64,000 nucleotides of DNA from a bacterium (GTDB lineage Bacteria; Verrucomicrobiota; Verrucomicrobiia; Limisphaerales; UBA11358): contig JAKAFL010000009.1 in NCBI GenBank assembly GCA_021817945.1, positions 1 to 64,000 on the forward strand, written 5' to 3'. The notes under the pieces are model-generated. The model was given only the letters and a program-made list of their open reading frames with translations, was not told the DNA's origin and did not search any database. Positions 7,854-16,722 of the stretch are shown here, in pieces; the stretch's first letter is position 1, and every line of letters begins with the position of its first letter. The translations under genes and the position numbers were made by a program.

Positions 7854-10136
7854 ATGAATATCTTATCAATGGTTGGAGCCGATCGTCCCGCATGCAAAGC
7901 CATTCTTGTGATTCTTTTTCTTGGCCTGACGGCGGCCGGGTTGCATTCCCAAAACCTGATCACAAACCCGGGTTTTGAATCTGGCAATTTGAATGGATGG
8001 TTTTCATTTGGTTCGGATGTCCTCTCAATCGAAAGCCAGAGTGTTCATAGCGGATCCTACGCTGCATTGGTTTCCCAGCGCACCGCGACATACATGGGCA
8101 TTGCCCAATCTCTCCAGGGTTTGATCCAAAACGGCCAGTCATGCAGCATTTCTGCATGGCTGCAGCCCGCCAGCGCCTCCGCCGAGACCATGTACCTGAC
8201 CGTGCAACAAACCGATGGCAATGGCACCAGCTATTTCCATGTGGCCGGAGGCTCCCTGCCACCCGGGGTTTGGTCGCAACTTTCCGGCTCCTTTTCCTTG
8301 AACTACTCCGGCACCCTCACTTCCCTTGTTCTCTACGCGGAGATGCCTTCCAGTCCGACCAATTCCTTTTATATTGACGATGTTTCCGCAACCCTTTCAA
8401 CCCCTCCCTCCACAAACGCGCAATGCGTGGTGGATTGGGCAAAGGTGTTCCAGAGAATTGACGGCTTTGGAGCCTCTTCGGCATGGAACAGTTCCATTTC
8501 CAGTGCCCAAGCCAGCCTGTTTTTCTCGACCAACTCCGGCGCGGGCCTTTCCCTGCTCCGCAGCCGGATTGCACCGGATGGCACCACAGTGGAATCCAGC
8601 GTCATGCAGATGGCCCAGTCTCTGGGCGCCCGGGTCTGGAGCACCCCCTGGTCCCCTCCGGCCTCCATCAAGGGCACCAATCAAAATGGCGTGGTCAGTG
8701 TCAATGGCGGACCCTTGATCGGCAACCCCTCCAATTATCAGGCCTATGCCAGTCAATTGGCCCGCTATGTGGTCAATATGAAAAACAATTACGGCATTCC
8801 CATCTATGCCATTTCCGTCCAGAATGAACCGGACACCGATACGACCCAGTATGAATCCTGCGTCTGGACGGCCCAGCAATTTCATGATTTTATTCCGTAC
8901 CTTTCCGCCACTCTTGCCGCCTCCAATGTTGCCTCAACAAAAATCCTGTTCCCTGAAAGCTTCACATGGGCTGGCCACCTTTATTTTCAACAAACAGCCA
9001 TGAACGATCCGTCCGTGGCCCCGCTCGTGGGGATCATTGCCGACCATAATTACGATGGAATCAACTTCCAAACCGGCGACATCAACCCGCCCGCCGCCAT
9101 CACCAATTATGGCAAGGCCCTTTGGGAGACCGAGGTTTCCACAGGCGATCCTTTCGATGGCAGTATTTCCAACGCTGTTTATTGGGCGGGACGAATCCAT
9201 CTTTTCATGACCGTGGCCCAGGCCAATGCCTGGCATTATTGGTGGCTCATTCCTTCCGGGAGCGATAACCAGGGTCTCACCGATTCATCAGGGAATCCGG
9301 CCAAGAGACTTTATGCCCTGGGAAATTTCAGCCGGTTTGTCCGGCCCGGTTATTACCGGATGGGCGTGGACACCAACAATGGTCCGCTGGAAATCAGTGC
9401 TTATCAGGATGCCACCAACGAACAATTTGCCATCGTCGCCATTAACCCCACGTCCTCCTCCGTCACGCAGGGCTTTAACCTTCAATCCTTTGATTCCACG
9501 CAGGTAACCCCTTGGATCACCTCGGCCTCGCTCTCTCTTTCCAGCCAGTCTATCATTCCTGTCACCAATTCTGCTTTTTCCGCCGTCATCCCACCCATGT
9601 CCATTGTCACCTTTGTGGGATTCGCCACCAACCGCCAACCTCCCGTTCTGGCTTCCATTCCCACCCAGATCATCGGCGCTGGCATGACCCTGACGCTGAC
9701 CAATCAGGCATCGGATAACAATATTCCTTTTCCGCCCCTGACTTACTCCCTGCTTGGCGCTCCATCCAATGCCAAAATAAACACCACCAATGGCATTTTC
9801 ACCTGGCGCCCGCTGGTGAGCCAGGCGGACACCACCAATTCAATTGTCGTGAAAGTGGTGGACAACGTGGAAACCACCCTCTCGGACACCAACCAATTCG
9901 AGGTAATAGTCCAATCCTTGGCATTGCCAGTCCTCAACCTGGGCCGGCTGAATCCAAACAGTTATCTCGTTTCCATCACGGGCGCCCTTGGTCCTGATTA
10001 CACCCTGAGGACATCCACCAACCTCATCACCTGGAGTTCCCTGTCCACCACCAACCCTGTTTCAATGCCGCTAAACTTGCAGGTTTCCAACACACTCGAT
10101 CCCCGGCGGTTTTACCGTCTGCTACTGGGCCCGTGA
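7854..10136 (+). CDS. Secreted GH30-family glycosidase (glucuronoxylanase-like) with N-terminal CBM
   Basis: The product is 760 residues. ATG 7854 begins a signal peptide (hydrophobic AILVILFLGLTAAGLHS). Residues of about 35-180 resemble CBM4/9 (NLITNPGFESGNLNGWF ... FYIDDVSATL). Residues of about 190-520 are a GH30 (beta/alpha)8 barrel: FQRIDGFGASSAW, WSTPWSPPASIKG, acid/base Glu325 in SVQNEPDTD, nucleophile Glu427 in LWETEVSTGD, and HYWWLIPSGSDNQG. This pattern fits subfamily-8-type endo-xylanases that act on glucuronoxylan. A cadherin/Ig-like module and a C-terminal module ending in RRFYRLLLGP follow. The next gene encodes a probable deacetylase, suggesting joint attack on acetylated xylan (inference). 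Family is confident; exact substrate is not. Confidence 0.92.
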   Translation: MNILSMVGADRPACKAILVILFLGLTAAGLHSQNLITNPGFESGNLNGWFSFGSDVLSIESQSVHSGSYAALVSQRTATYMGIAQSLQGLIQNGQSCSISAWLQPASASAETMYLTVQQTDGNGTSYFHVAGGSLPPGVWSQLSGSFSLNYSGTLTSLVLYAEMPSSPTNSFYIDDVSATLSTPPSTNAQCVVDWAKVFQRIDGFGASSAWNSSISSAQASLFFSTNSGAGLSLLRSRIAPDGTTVESSVMQMAQSLGARVWSTPWSPPASIKGTNQNGVVSVNGGPLIGNPSNYQAYASQLARYVVNMKNNYGIPIYAISVQNEPDTDTTQYESCVWTAQQFHDFIPYLSATLAASNVASTKILFPESFTWAGHLYFQQTAMNDPSVAPLVGIIADHNYDGINFQTGDINPPAAITNYGKALWETEVSTGDPFDGSISNAVYWAGRIHLFMTVAQANAWHYWWLIPSGSDNQGLTDSSGNPAKRLYALGNFSRFVRPGYYRMGVDTNNGPLEISAYQDATNEQFAIVAINPTSSSVTQGFNLQSFDSTQVTPWITSASLSLSSQSIIPVTNSAFSAVIPPMSIVTFVGFATNRQPPVLASIPTQIIGAGMTLTLTNQASDNNIPFPPLTYSLLGAPSNAKINTTNGIFTWRPLVSQADTTNSIVVKVVDNVETTLSDTNQFEVIVQSLALPVLNLGRLNPNSYLVSITGALGPDYTLRTSTNLITWSSLSTTNPVSMPLNLQVSNTLDPRRFYRLLLGP

Positions 10137-10198
10137 ACCATCCCTTATAACTCTTTATCTGCTTGCCATCCATTCAACATTGTCCGGCCCTGGTTTTT

Positions 10199-12157
10199 AT
10201 GAAAAAACACTCCATCATTGGACCTTTGCTGCTGGCTTTTCTTTCACCCTTCGCCTCGATGGCAAACCCTCGGGATCCGCTGCCTTTCTTGAGCCCGATA
10301 TTTGGGGATCACATGGTGCTTCAACACAATCAACAAACACCCATTTGGGGCTGGGCCCAACCGGGCACCCTGGTCCAGGTGACTCTCGGCGCAGCCTCGG
10401 AATCTACCCTGGCCAATCAAGATGGCAAATGGCAGGTCTTCATTACCACACCGGGCCCGGGAGGGCCCTTTTCATTAAAAATCCAATCGCCAGGGCAACA
10501 GGAAATCCTTCATGATATTCTCATGGGAGATGTCTGGTTGTGTGGAGGCCAGTCCAACATGGAACTTCCACTCAGCCGTACGAGCAACGGATTGGAAGCC
10601 ATCCGAAATGCTTCGCATCCAAACATTCGAATTTTCAAAATCCCATCCCAACCAGCTTATGCCCCGGCGAAACTCGTCAAGGGTTCCTGGAATGTTTGCA
10701 CCCCGGAAACAATTTCAGCCGATGGAGGCTTTTCCGCGGTGGCCTATTACTTTGGACAAACAATCCAATCCCACACCAACATTCCCATTGGTTTGATTGA
10801 GGATTGCGTGGGTGGAACTCCTGCCGAGGCTTGGACCTCTCCTGAAACCCTCATGAAACTGGGCGGATTTCAACAAGGTTTGGACGAGGAATCCCGCCAT
10901 TTGTCGCACGGCGACCCTGAATACGGAAATTATATCATGCATTGGTATGATGATTATGATCCCGGTCAGAAAGGTTTATCATGGGCAAACCCTGGCTTTT
11001 CTGATGAGGATTGGAAACCCGTTCCCCTACCTGGCGGGTTTGAGGAATTGGGGGCGGGCACGAACCCGGCGGTTTGTTACTTTCGCAAAAGCATTGTGTT
11101 GCCAGATCCAGTGCCACCTGGCGACGCCACCCTTCATTTGGGAATCGTCGAACGCATGGATACGACCTTCATCAATGGGAAATGGGTGGGAGCCAGCGCT
11201 TGGGTGGAAAATCCCCGGGTTTATTCCGTTAAACATTCGATTCTGAAACCCGGAACCAACCTCATCACGGTCAGGGTTTTTAAAACCAAGCCGGAAGGCG
11301 GCTTTGAATCCGCCCCAGGCATCCTGAAACTTGTGCTTGGAAACGGGGACTCCATTCCCCTGGCCGGAATTTGGGCCGGACGAATGGCTGTGGATGCCCG
11401 CAAACCGCTTCCCTTACCCTTGACCTTTGAAAACTGGCCGGTCATGCCAGGCGTCCTCTATAATGGAATGATCGCTCCAATTCTGCCTTTTGCCATCAAA
11501 GGGGTGATTTGGTACCAAGGCGAAGCCAATGTGGGCCGCGCCATCCAATACCGTAAACTGCTCCCTGCCATGATCAGCAATTGGCGGAGGGACTTTGATC
11601 AAGGCCCATTTCCATTCTATATCGTCAGTCTGGCGGCATTTTTGCCCCACCGGGACCAACCTGGGGACGATGATTGGGCTGCCTTGAGGGAGGCTCAGGC
11701 CATCACATCCCAGAGCGTGAGCAACTCAGGATTGGCCATCACCATAGACATTGGCGATGCAGCGAACATCCATGCCCCAGATAAAATGGATGTTGGAAAC
11801 CGGCTTGCGCGGTGGGCTTTGGCCCGGGATTATGGAATTTCAATTCCCTGTTGCGGCCCGGAATTGCAGCAGGCGATTTTTAATCACGACGGTTGTAAAA
11901 TAATCTTCAGCCATGCCGATGGCGGCTTGGTCATCAAAGGAGGGCAGGCAGCAGAATTCAGCCTTGCGGGACAGGACCATCATTGGTTTTGGGCCAAGGC
12001 GACCGTGGATGGAAACGCCATCTGGCTTCATTCAAGCGAGGTTTCCCATCCTTTAGCTGCCCGGTACGCATGGCAGGCCAATCCCATCGCGACCCTGTAT
12101 AATAAGGCCAACCTGCCTGCGGTCCCGTTCCGCACAGACGACTGGCCAGTGAATTGA
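10199..12157 (+). CDS. Secreted SGNH sialate O-acetylesterase-like carbohydrate esterase
   Basis: The product is 652 residues. ATG 10199 gives a short signal peptide (MKKHSIIGPLLLAFLSPFAS). The enzyme removes acetyl groups from sugars. Motifs of the SASA/DUF303 family are clear: FGDHMVLQHNQQTPIWGWA near the N-terminus, nucleophile Ser119 in LCGGQSNMELPL, IWYQGEANV, and the Asp/His segment DAANIHAPDK with His525. A beta-galactosidase-like jelly-roll insert (about residues 250-390, with TTFINGKWVG) is typical of the long family members. Next to a xylanase-like GH30 enzyme, the likely substrate is acetylated xylan rather than sialic acid (inference). The gene is the last of cassette A. Confidence 0.9.
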   Translation: MKKHSIIGPLLLAFLSPFASMANPRDPLPFLSPIFGDHMVLQHNQQTPIWGWAQPGTLVQVTLGAASESTLANQDGKWQVFITTPGPGGPFSLKIQSPGQQEILHDILMGDVWLCGGQSNMELPLSRTSNGLEAIRNASHPNIRIFKIPSQPAYAPAKLVKGSWNVCTPETISADGGFSAVAYYFGQTIQSHTNIPIGLIEDCVGGTPAEAWTSPETLMKLGGFQQGLDEESRHLSHGDPEYGNYIMHWYDDYDPGQKGLSWANPGFSDEDWKPVPLPGGFEELGAGTNPAVCYFRKSIVLPDPVPPGDATLHLGIVERMDTTFINGKWVGASAWVENPRVYSVKHSILKPGTNLITVRVFKTKPEGGFESAPGILKLVLGNGDSIPLAGIWAGRMAVDARKPLPLPLTFENWPVMPGVLYNGMIAPILPFAIKGVIWYQGEANVGRAIQYRKLLPAMISNWRRDFDQGPFPFYIVSLAAFLPHRDQPGDDDWAALREAQAITSQSVSNSGLAITIDIGDAANIHAPDKMDVGNRLARWALARDYGISIPCCGPELQQAIFNHDGCKIIFSHADGGLVIKGGQAAEFSLAGQDHHWFWAKATVDGNAIWLHSSEVSHPLAARYAWQANPIATLYNKANLPAVPFRTDDWPVN

Positions 12158-12197
12158 CTTGGTTTCTATCCCTGCCCAATTCGGTCTGGCCGGGTTG

Positions 12198-12363
12198 AAC
12201 CCGAAAAGCGAAATGGAAAGGGTCAGGATGCGGCAAGATGCTGGAGTGGAAACTTTTCGGAAAAATCGAAACCACATCCGAAACGGACTTTTGGGGTTTT
12301 TCCAAAGAGTTTGCGCCCAGTAGATTGACGGAGATGGGCCTTTTGAATTTCGATTTTCGGATT
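12198..12363. repeat. Dispersed element copy A with terminal inverted repeats
   Basis: The left end AACCCGAAAAGCGAAAT (12198-12214) and the right end ATTTCGATTTTCGGATT (12347-12363) are inverted repeats matching at 15 of 17 positions. A second copy lies inverted at 45256-45339. The outer 28 bases (12198-12225) are identical in both, and the right ends align through GGCCTTTTGAATTTCG. Copy A holds 83 extra bases (12233-12315) flanked by GCG. It fills much of the 307-bp gap (12158-12464) between two convergent transcripts; otherwise that gap holds only the terminator at 12411. It could be a MITE-like or REP-like element. Confidence 0.75.
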
Positions 12364-12410
12364 GAGTTGGAATGGGTCGGCGCACCTTTTCCTCCTGCCT
12401 GATGGGAAGG

Positions 12411-12441
12411 AAAAAGCCCGCTCTTGTAGAGCGGGCTTTTT
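12411..12441. terminator. Strong bidirectional rho-independent terminator
   Basis: AAAAAGCCCGCTCT, the loop TGTA, then AGAGCGGGCTTTTT: a GC-rich stem with A and T tracts on both sides, so it can stop transcription in both directions. It lies 23 bases after the rplQ stop and ends the long ribosomal operon, and it also faces the acetylesterase gene on the other strand. Confidence 0.88.
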
Positions 12442-12464
12442 GAAGATACGACAGGACGGGAGAA

Positions 12465-12866
12465 TTACTGGCCGCTTGGAGCCTCCGCGGGCGCTTCAGG
12501 AACGGCAGGCGCATAATCCACCCACTCCAGAATGGCTTTTTGGGCGGCATCACCGATGCGTTGGTTCATTTTGACGATGCGAGTATAGCCACCTTTTCGG
12601 TCCTTAAAGACTGGGGCAATTTCCTTGAAAAGGATTTTTGCGGCATCCTCCTGGTGCAAACGGGCAACGGCCAGGCGCCTGTCATGCTGGGTGCCGCTTT
12701 TGCCCAATGTCACCATTTTTTCAGCGACAGATCGCGCAGCCTTGGCTCTGGCCAGGGTGGTGGTGACTCTTTTGTGAATGATCAGGCTGCACACCAGATT
12801 GGCCAGCATCGCGTTGCGATGCTCGGAGGTGCGTCCCAACTTGGCTGTCTTTTTTAAATGGCGCAT
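12465..12866 (-). CDS. rplQ: 50S ribosomal protein L17
   Basis: The product is 133 residues and is the last gene of the ribosomal run. ATG 12866 is chosen because it gives the family start MRHLKKTAKLGRTSEHR; an upstream reading to 12926 adds residues from the intergenic region. The body (MLANLVCSLIIHKRVTTTLA, GGYTRIVKM) is standard L17. A short Ala/Pro/Glu-rich tail (APAVPEAPAEAPSG) extends the C-terminus. It follows rpoA by 7 bases, the usual order. Confidence 0.96.
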   Translation of the reverse strand: MRHLKKTAKLGRTSEHRNAMLANLVCSLIIHKRVTTTLARAKAARSVAEKMVTLGKSGTQHDRRLAVARLHQEDAAKILFKEIAPVFKDRKGGYTRIVKMNQRIGDAAQKAILEWVDYAPAVPEAPAEAPSGQ

Positions 12867-12873
12867 AACGTTT

Positions 12874-13890
12874 TTAAATGGCAGAAGCCTCTTCCTTGGG
12901 GGTGGAATCCACCAAGCCAGGCTCAAAATTCATCCCCAAAGCAAGACCAAGCGCAGTCAACTTGTCCTTGATTTCGTTCAGGGATTTCTTTCCGAAATTA
13001 CGGTATTTGAGCATTTCCTGCTCGCTCTTCAGGGCCAGTTGCCCCACGGTGGTGATGTTGGCATTATTCAAGCAATTGGCCGCCCGCACGCTCAGCTCAA
13101 TTTCATTCACGCTCATGTTGAGAAGCTTTTTGAGCTTGGCCTTCTCATCATCCTGCTTGTCGGCAGCTTCCTCAAACTCGACGGCATTCTTGTCGTACCC
13201 CACAAAAACATCCAGATGATGAAGCAGGATGGCGGAGGATTGGGTCAGGGCATCGTCAGGCGTAAGCCGCCCATCTGTCCAGATTTCCAGGACCAGCCGG
13301 TCATAGTCCGTGCGGTTGCCCACGCGGGCGGCTTCCACATTGTAACGAACGCGGGTGACGGGAGAGAAAAGGGAATCAATCGCCACGACACCAATGGCCT
13401 GATCTGGTTTTTTATTTTCGTCGCTCGGGCAGAAACCACGGCCAATCTGGACGGTTAACTCCATTTCGAGCTTTTTCTTGCGGTCGAGAGTGCAGATGTA
13501 CTGGTCGGGGTTGACCAATTCGAGGTTTTGGTTGACCTGAATGTCCGCGGCGGTAACAGCGCCCTCCTTGTTTACGGAGAGCAATATTACCTGTTCATCG
13601 CGGGATTGGGCTTTAAATTTGACCTTTTTCAGGTTGAGAACAATATCCGTGACATCCTCAACAACACCTTCCACAGTGGCAAACTCGTGCATGGCGCCAT
13701 CAATTTTGACTGAGGTGATGGCTGCGCCCTCGAGGGAGGACAAAAGCACGCGGCGAAGGGAGTTGCCGATGGTATGGCCATATCCGGTTTCGAACGGATC
13801 AGCGATGAATTTGGCATAGGTGGCGGTTGCGGAAGATTCATCCTTCTGCAATCGCTTGGGCATTTCAAATCGTCCTAGACGTACTGGCAT
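12874..13890 (-). CDS. rpoA: DNA-directed RNA polymerase alpha subunit
   Basis: The product is 338 residues, the normal length. The N-terminal domain (ETGYGHTIGNSLRRVLLSSL, dimerisation and assembly) and the C-terminal helix-hairpin-helix domain (LSVRAANCLNNANI, YRNFGKKSLNEIKDKL) are both intact. Unlike most genes of this operon it has a good ribosome site (AAGGAAAAT before ATG). The 86-base gap to rpsD contains a CCGGCC/GGCCGG hairpin. Its place between rpsD and rplQ is the classical alpha operon arrangement. Confidence 0.97.
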   Translation of the reverse strand: MPVRLGRFEMPKRLQKDESSATATYAKFIADPFETGYGHTIGNSLRRVLLSSLEGAAITSVKIDGAMHEFATVEGVVEDVTDIVLNLKKVKFKAQSRDEQVILLSVNKEGAVTAADIQVNQNLELVNPDQYICTLDRKKKLEMELTVQIGRGFCPSDENKKPDQAIGVVAIDSLFSPVTRVRYNVEAARVGNRTDYDRLVLEIWTDGRLTPDDALTQSSAILLHHLDVFVGYDKNAVEFEEAADKQDDEKAKLKKLLNMSVNEIELSVRAANCLNNANITTVGQLALKSEQEMLKYRNFGKKSLNEIKDKLTALGLALGMNFEPGLVDSTPKEEASAI

Positions 13891-13976
13891 ATTTTCCTTT
13901 CAACAATTTTAATCTGATGAACCGGCCTTGTTATTCCCGGGCCGGGACATCCATGTAATTGCTTTTTATTTTGAGT

Positions 13977-14585
13977 TTAGCGGGAATAAAATTCAACAAT
14001 GGCCTGCTCGTTGGCGATGGGCTGGATTTCCTCGCGTGTTGGCACGCGCATGACCACACCCTTGAAATCCTCCTTGTTAAGGGAGAGCCAGTCTGGCACG
14101 GCGCGGCTGGTGGAACCCTCCATGTTTTTGGTGGCCAATTGGCGGGACACATTGGTGTTTTTCACGCTCACCACGTCATTCACCTTGAGGGCGAACGAGG
14201 GAATGCTGACCTTGCGGCCATTGACGGTTATGTGCCCGTGGGACACCATCTGGCGGGCGGCCGACCTGGTGATGCCCAACCCCAAGTGATAAACCACGTT
14301 GTCCAGACGGGTCTCCAGAATCTGCAGCATGGTCTCACCGGTGATGCCACGCTTGTTTTTGGCCTTCTCATACACTCCGCGAAATTGCTTCTCCATCAAG
14401 CCATAGTAATAACGGAGCTTTTGTTTTTCGATAAGCCCCAAGCCGTAATCGGTGGTCTTGCGGCGGGATTTCGGGCCATGCACCCCGGGGGCGTAGTTGC
14501 GTCGCTCCAGATATTTGGTGGGACCAAAAATGGGGACGCCAAAACGGCGGCTGATGCGAACACGGGGACCTGTATAACGAGCCAT
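13977..14585 (-). CDS. rpsD: 30S ribosomal protein S4
   Basis: The product is 202 residues. It begins MARYTGPRVRISRRFGVPIF, has the conserved YGLGLIEKQKLRYYYGLMEK segment and an S4-type RNA-binding fold (LDNVVYHLGLGITRSAARQM, VSHGHITVNGRKV). No Cys zinc motif is seen at the N-terminus, so this is the zinc-free form. S4 nucleates 30S assembly and in many bacteria represses its own operon. It sits between rpsK and rpoA. Confidence 0.97.
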   Translation of the reverse strand: MARYTGPRVRISRRFGVPIFGPTKYLERRNYAPGVHGPKSRRKTTDYGLGLIEKQKLRYYYGLMEKQFRGVYEKAKNKRGITGETMLQILETRLDNVVYHLGLGITRSAARQMVSHGHITVNGRKVSIPSFALKVNDVVSVKNTNVSRQLATKNMEGSTSRAVPDWLSLNKEDFKGVVMRVPTREEIQPIANEQAIVEFYSR

Positions 14586-14619
14586 ATAATATAGTGTTTA
14601 AAATGCTTCGGATTTGGGT

Positions 14620-15180
14620 TCAGACGCGACGCTTTTTGCGCGGGCGGCAACCGTTGTGCGGCACCGGGGTGACATCCTTGATGCAGGAAATTTCCAACCC
14701 GATGGCTTGGATGGCACGGATGGCGGATTCGCGTCCGGATCCTGGGCCCTTGACGCGGATTTCCACTTCACGCATCCCATGGGCCATGGCCTGGCGCGCC
14801 GCATCCTGCGCCACTTGTTGAGCGGCATAGGCGGTGCTTTTGCGTGAACCCTTGAAGCCGACCCTGCCGGCGCTGGACCAACCGATCAGGTTACCCTGCA
14901 TGTCGGTGATGGTCACCTGTGTGTTGTTGAAAGTGGCATGAATGTTGGCCACGCCGATGGCCACATTTTTGGCGTGCTTTGCCTTGATGATTTTGCGAGC
15001 ATTGGCATCCTCACCCAGCAATTCCGCCGCAGTGGGTGCGGAGACTGCGGGGGCATCAGGAGCCTTGGAGGGATCTAGAGCCGCAGTTGCCGCAACCGGC
15101 TTGCTTTCCTTTGCAGGTGCAGCCGCGTCACTTTTTCCTTCCGCTTTGGGGGCGGTTTTTTGCTTTTTTTCTTCAGCCAT
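14620..15180 (-). CDS. rpsK: 30S ribosomal protein S11 with long Ala/Lys-rich N-terminal extension
   Basis: The product is 186 residues; S11 is usually about 130. The family core begins near residue 66 ([20 protein letters not shown]) and ends in [17 protein letters not shown]. The first 60 or so residues are a low-complexity extension rich in Ala, Lys, Glu and Pro, starting [16 protein letters not shown], in frame and free of stops. No internal ATG lies close to the core start, so the extension is probably translated. It is likely disordered on the ribosome surface (inference). Confidence 0.95.
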   Translation of the reverse strand: MAEEKKQKTAPKAEGKSDAAAPAKESKPVAATAALDPSKAPDAPAVSAPTAAELLGEDANARKIIKAKHAKNVAIGVANIHATFNNTQVTITDMQGNLIGWSSAGRVGFKGSRKSTAYAAQQVAQDAARQAMAHGMREVEIRVKGPGSGRESAIRAIQAIGLEISCIKDVTPVPHNGCRPRKKRRV

Positions 15181-15213
15181 AACGTGAACCTATGCTTGAA
15201 CTTTATTTAAAAA

Positions 15214-15609
15214 TCAATGGATGCCGGTCTTGGCATTCGGGTTGCGCTGCACACCCACTGTCTTGCGCGGGCCTTTCCGGGTGCGGGCGTTGGTCTGGGT
15301 GCGTTGACCGCGCACCGGCAGGCTGCGCTGATGACGCACGCCGCGGTAGCACTTGATGGCCTGCAAACGCTTCAAATTCATGCCCAACTCACGGCGAAGG
15401 TCCCCCTCGATCACATACTTACCCTCTTGAATGGCATGCACAATCTGCGAAAGCTGCGCCTCCGTCAAATCCTTGGCCCGGATGGAGCGGTCAATATTGG
15501 CCCGCTCCAGAATTTCCAGCGCATTCACGGGACCGATCCCGTAAATATAGCGCAGGGCGATGTCTATTCTTTTGTTTGGTGGAACTTCCACCCCAATAAT
15601 ACGTGCCAT
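15214..15609 (-). CDS. rpsM: 30S ribosomal protein S13
   Basis: The product is 131 residues. It shows the helix-two-turn-helix region ([37 protein letters not shown]) and the basic tail [19 protein letters not shown] that contacts the tRNA sites in the head of the small subunit. It follows rpmJ and precedes rpsK, the usual alpha operon order. Confidence 0.97.
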   Translation of the reverse strand: MARIIGVEVPPNKRIDIALRYIYGIGPVNALEILERANIDRSIRAKDLTEAQLSQIVHAIQEGKYVIEGDLRRELGMNLKRLQAIKCYRGVRHQRSLPVRGQRTQTNARTRKGPRKTVGVQRNPNAKTGIH

Positions 15610-15618
15610 AAAATTATA

Positions 15619-15732
15619 TCAACCCTGACGTTGCTTGTGACGTTTGTTGGAGCAAATCACCCTGATGACGCCGCGACGACGCACCACTTTGCAATGCTCA
15701 CACAATTTTTTAACAGACGCTCTTACTTTCAT
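15619..15732 (-). CDS. rpmJ: 50S ribosomal protein L36
   Basis: The gene is 37 codons long, read directly from the sequence as it is very short. The product starts [20 protein letters not shown] and has a CxxC plus C-x4-H zinc ribbon (CEHC ... CSNKRH), so it is the zinc-binding form of L36. It lies between infA (8 bases upstream) and rpsM (9 bases downstream), exactly where L36 is expected. Confidence 0.95.
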   Translation of the reverse strand: MKVRASVKKLCEHCKVVRRRGVIRVICSNKRHKQRQG

Positions 15733-15740
15733 TTTCTAAA

Positions 15741-15959
15741 TTATTTGTGTTTTACCAAGACCCGACCCACATTCAAATCAAAAGCCGTCAACTGCAATTT
15801 CACCGTGTCACCTGCGTGCACCGAGCTCATGTCAAAGCAGGTCTTATCCCTGCCCGCCACGAAAGCCAAAAGCTCGTGCCCATTGGTCAGCCTCACCCGG
15901 AGGGTGCCATTGGCCAGAACCTTCAGCACCCTGCCCTCAACCTGAAAGGCGTCGGACAT
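15741..15959 (-). CDS. infA: Translation initiation factor IF-1
   Basis: The product is 72 residues with an S1/OB-fold: FQVEGRVLKVLANGTLRVRL, NGHELLAFVAG, VHAGDTVKLQLT. The usual IF-1 start (MAKEE...) is replaced by MSDAFQ and the tail is VLVKHK. It binds the A site of the 30S subunit during initiation. Its start is 1 base past the map stop, so the two are translationally coupled. Confidence 0.95.
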   Translation of the reverse strand: MSDAFQVEGRVLKVLANGTLRVRLTNGHELLAFVAGRDKTCFDMSSVHAGDTVKLQLTAFDLNVGRVLVKHK

Positions 15960-15960
15960 G

Positions 15961-16719
15961 TCAGCCCGCCCATGTTAAAATCTCCGGCTTGCCATCAGTC
16001 ACCAAAACCGTATGCTCAAAATGGGCTGAGAGTGAACCATCTCTTGTCACCACTGTCCAGCCGTCTTTCAATATTTTTATGTCCGGCCCGCCCGCATTGA
16101 CCATGGGCTCAATGGCGATGGTCATTCCGGGCAAAAGCTTTTCATTAGACTTTATGTCCACAAAGTTAGGCACTTGCGGCTCTTCGTGCATGGATCTGCC
16201 CACACCGTGGCCCACAAATTCCCGAACCAAACTATACCCGTTGGACTCGACATATTCCTGCACCGCCCGCGATATATCGGTAACCCGGTTTCCCGGCAAA
16301 GCCGCAGCAATGCCCAGGTTCAGTGCGGTTTCGGTGACTTCCATCAACCGCTGCGCCGCCGGGCCACATCCACCCACCGCTATCGTCCGCGCGTTGTCGC
16401 CAATAAAACCTTTGTGAATCACGCCCACGTCCACGCTGATGAGGTCGCCCAAATTCAGCTCACGGTCACCCGCCAATCCGTGAACAATTTCGTCGTTAAC
16501 AGACAGGCAAGTATGGCAAGGATACTTGCGATAACCCAAAAAGGCGCTTTTCGCCCCGCGCACCTTTATCTGGTCACGTGCAAACTCATCCACATGCCTC
16601 GTCGTCATTCCGGGCTTGATGAACTGGACGATTTCATTCAAGACCTCTGCGGCAATCCGGCAGGCCGGCCGCATGCATTTCAAATCTGCCTCGGATTTTA
16701 GTTTGATTCCAGAGGCCAT
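15961..16719 (-). CDS. map: Methionine aminopeptidase, type I
   Basis: The product is 252 residues. It removes the initiator methionine from nascent proteins. The pita-bread fold metal ligands are visible: Asp in LISVDVGVIHKGFIGDNART, His in FVGHGVGRSMHEEPQVPN, Glu in MTIAIEPMV and the final Glu in SAHFEHTVLVT. It lies 3 bases after secY and just before infA; adk, often found between secY and map, is absent here. Confidence 0.97.
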   Translation of the reverse strand: MASGIKLKSEADLKCMRPACRIAAEVLNEIVQFIKPGMTTRHVDEFARDQIKVRGAKSAFLGYRKYPCHTCLSVNDEIVHGLAGDRELNLGDLISVDVGVIHKGFIGDNARTIAVGGCGPAAQRLMEVTETALNLGIAAALPGNRVTDISRAVQEYVESNGYSLVREFVGHGVGRSMHEEPQVPNFVDIKSNEKLLPGMTIAIEPMVNAGGPDIKILKDGWTVVTRDGSLSAHFEHTVLVTDGKPEILTWAG

Positions 16720-16722
16720 CAG

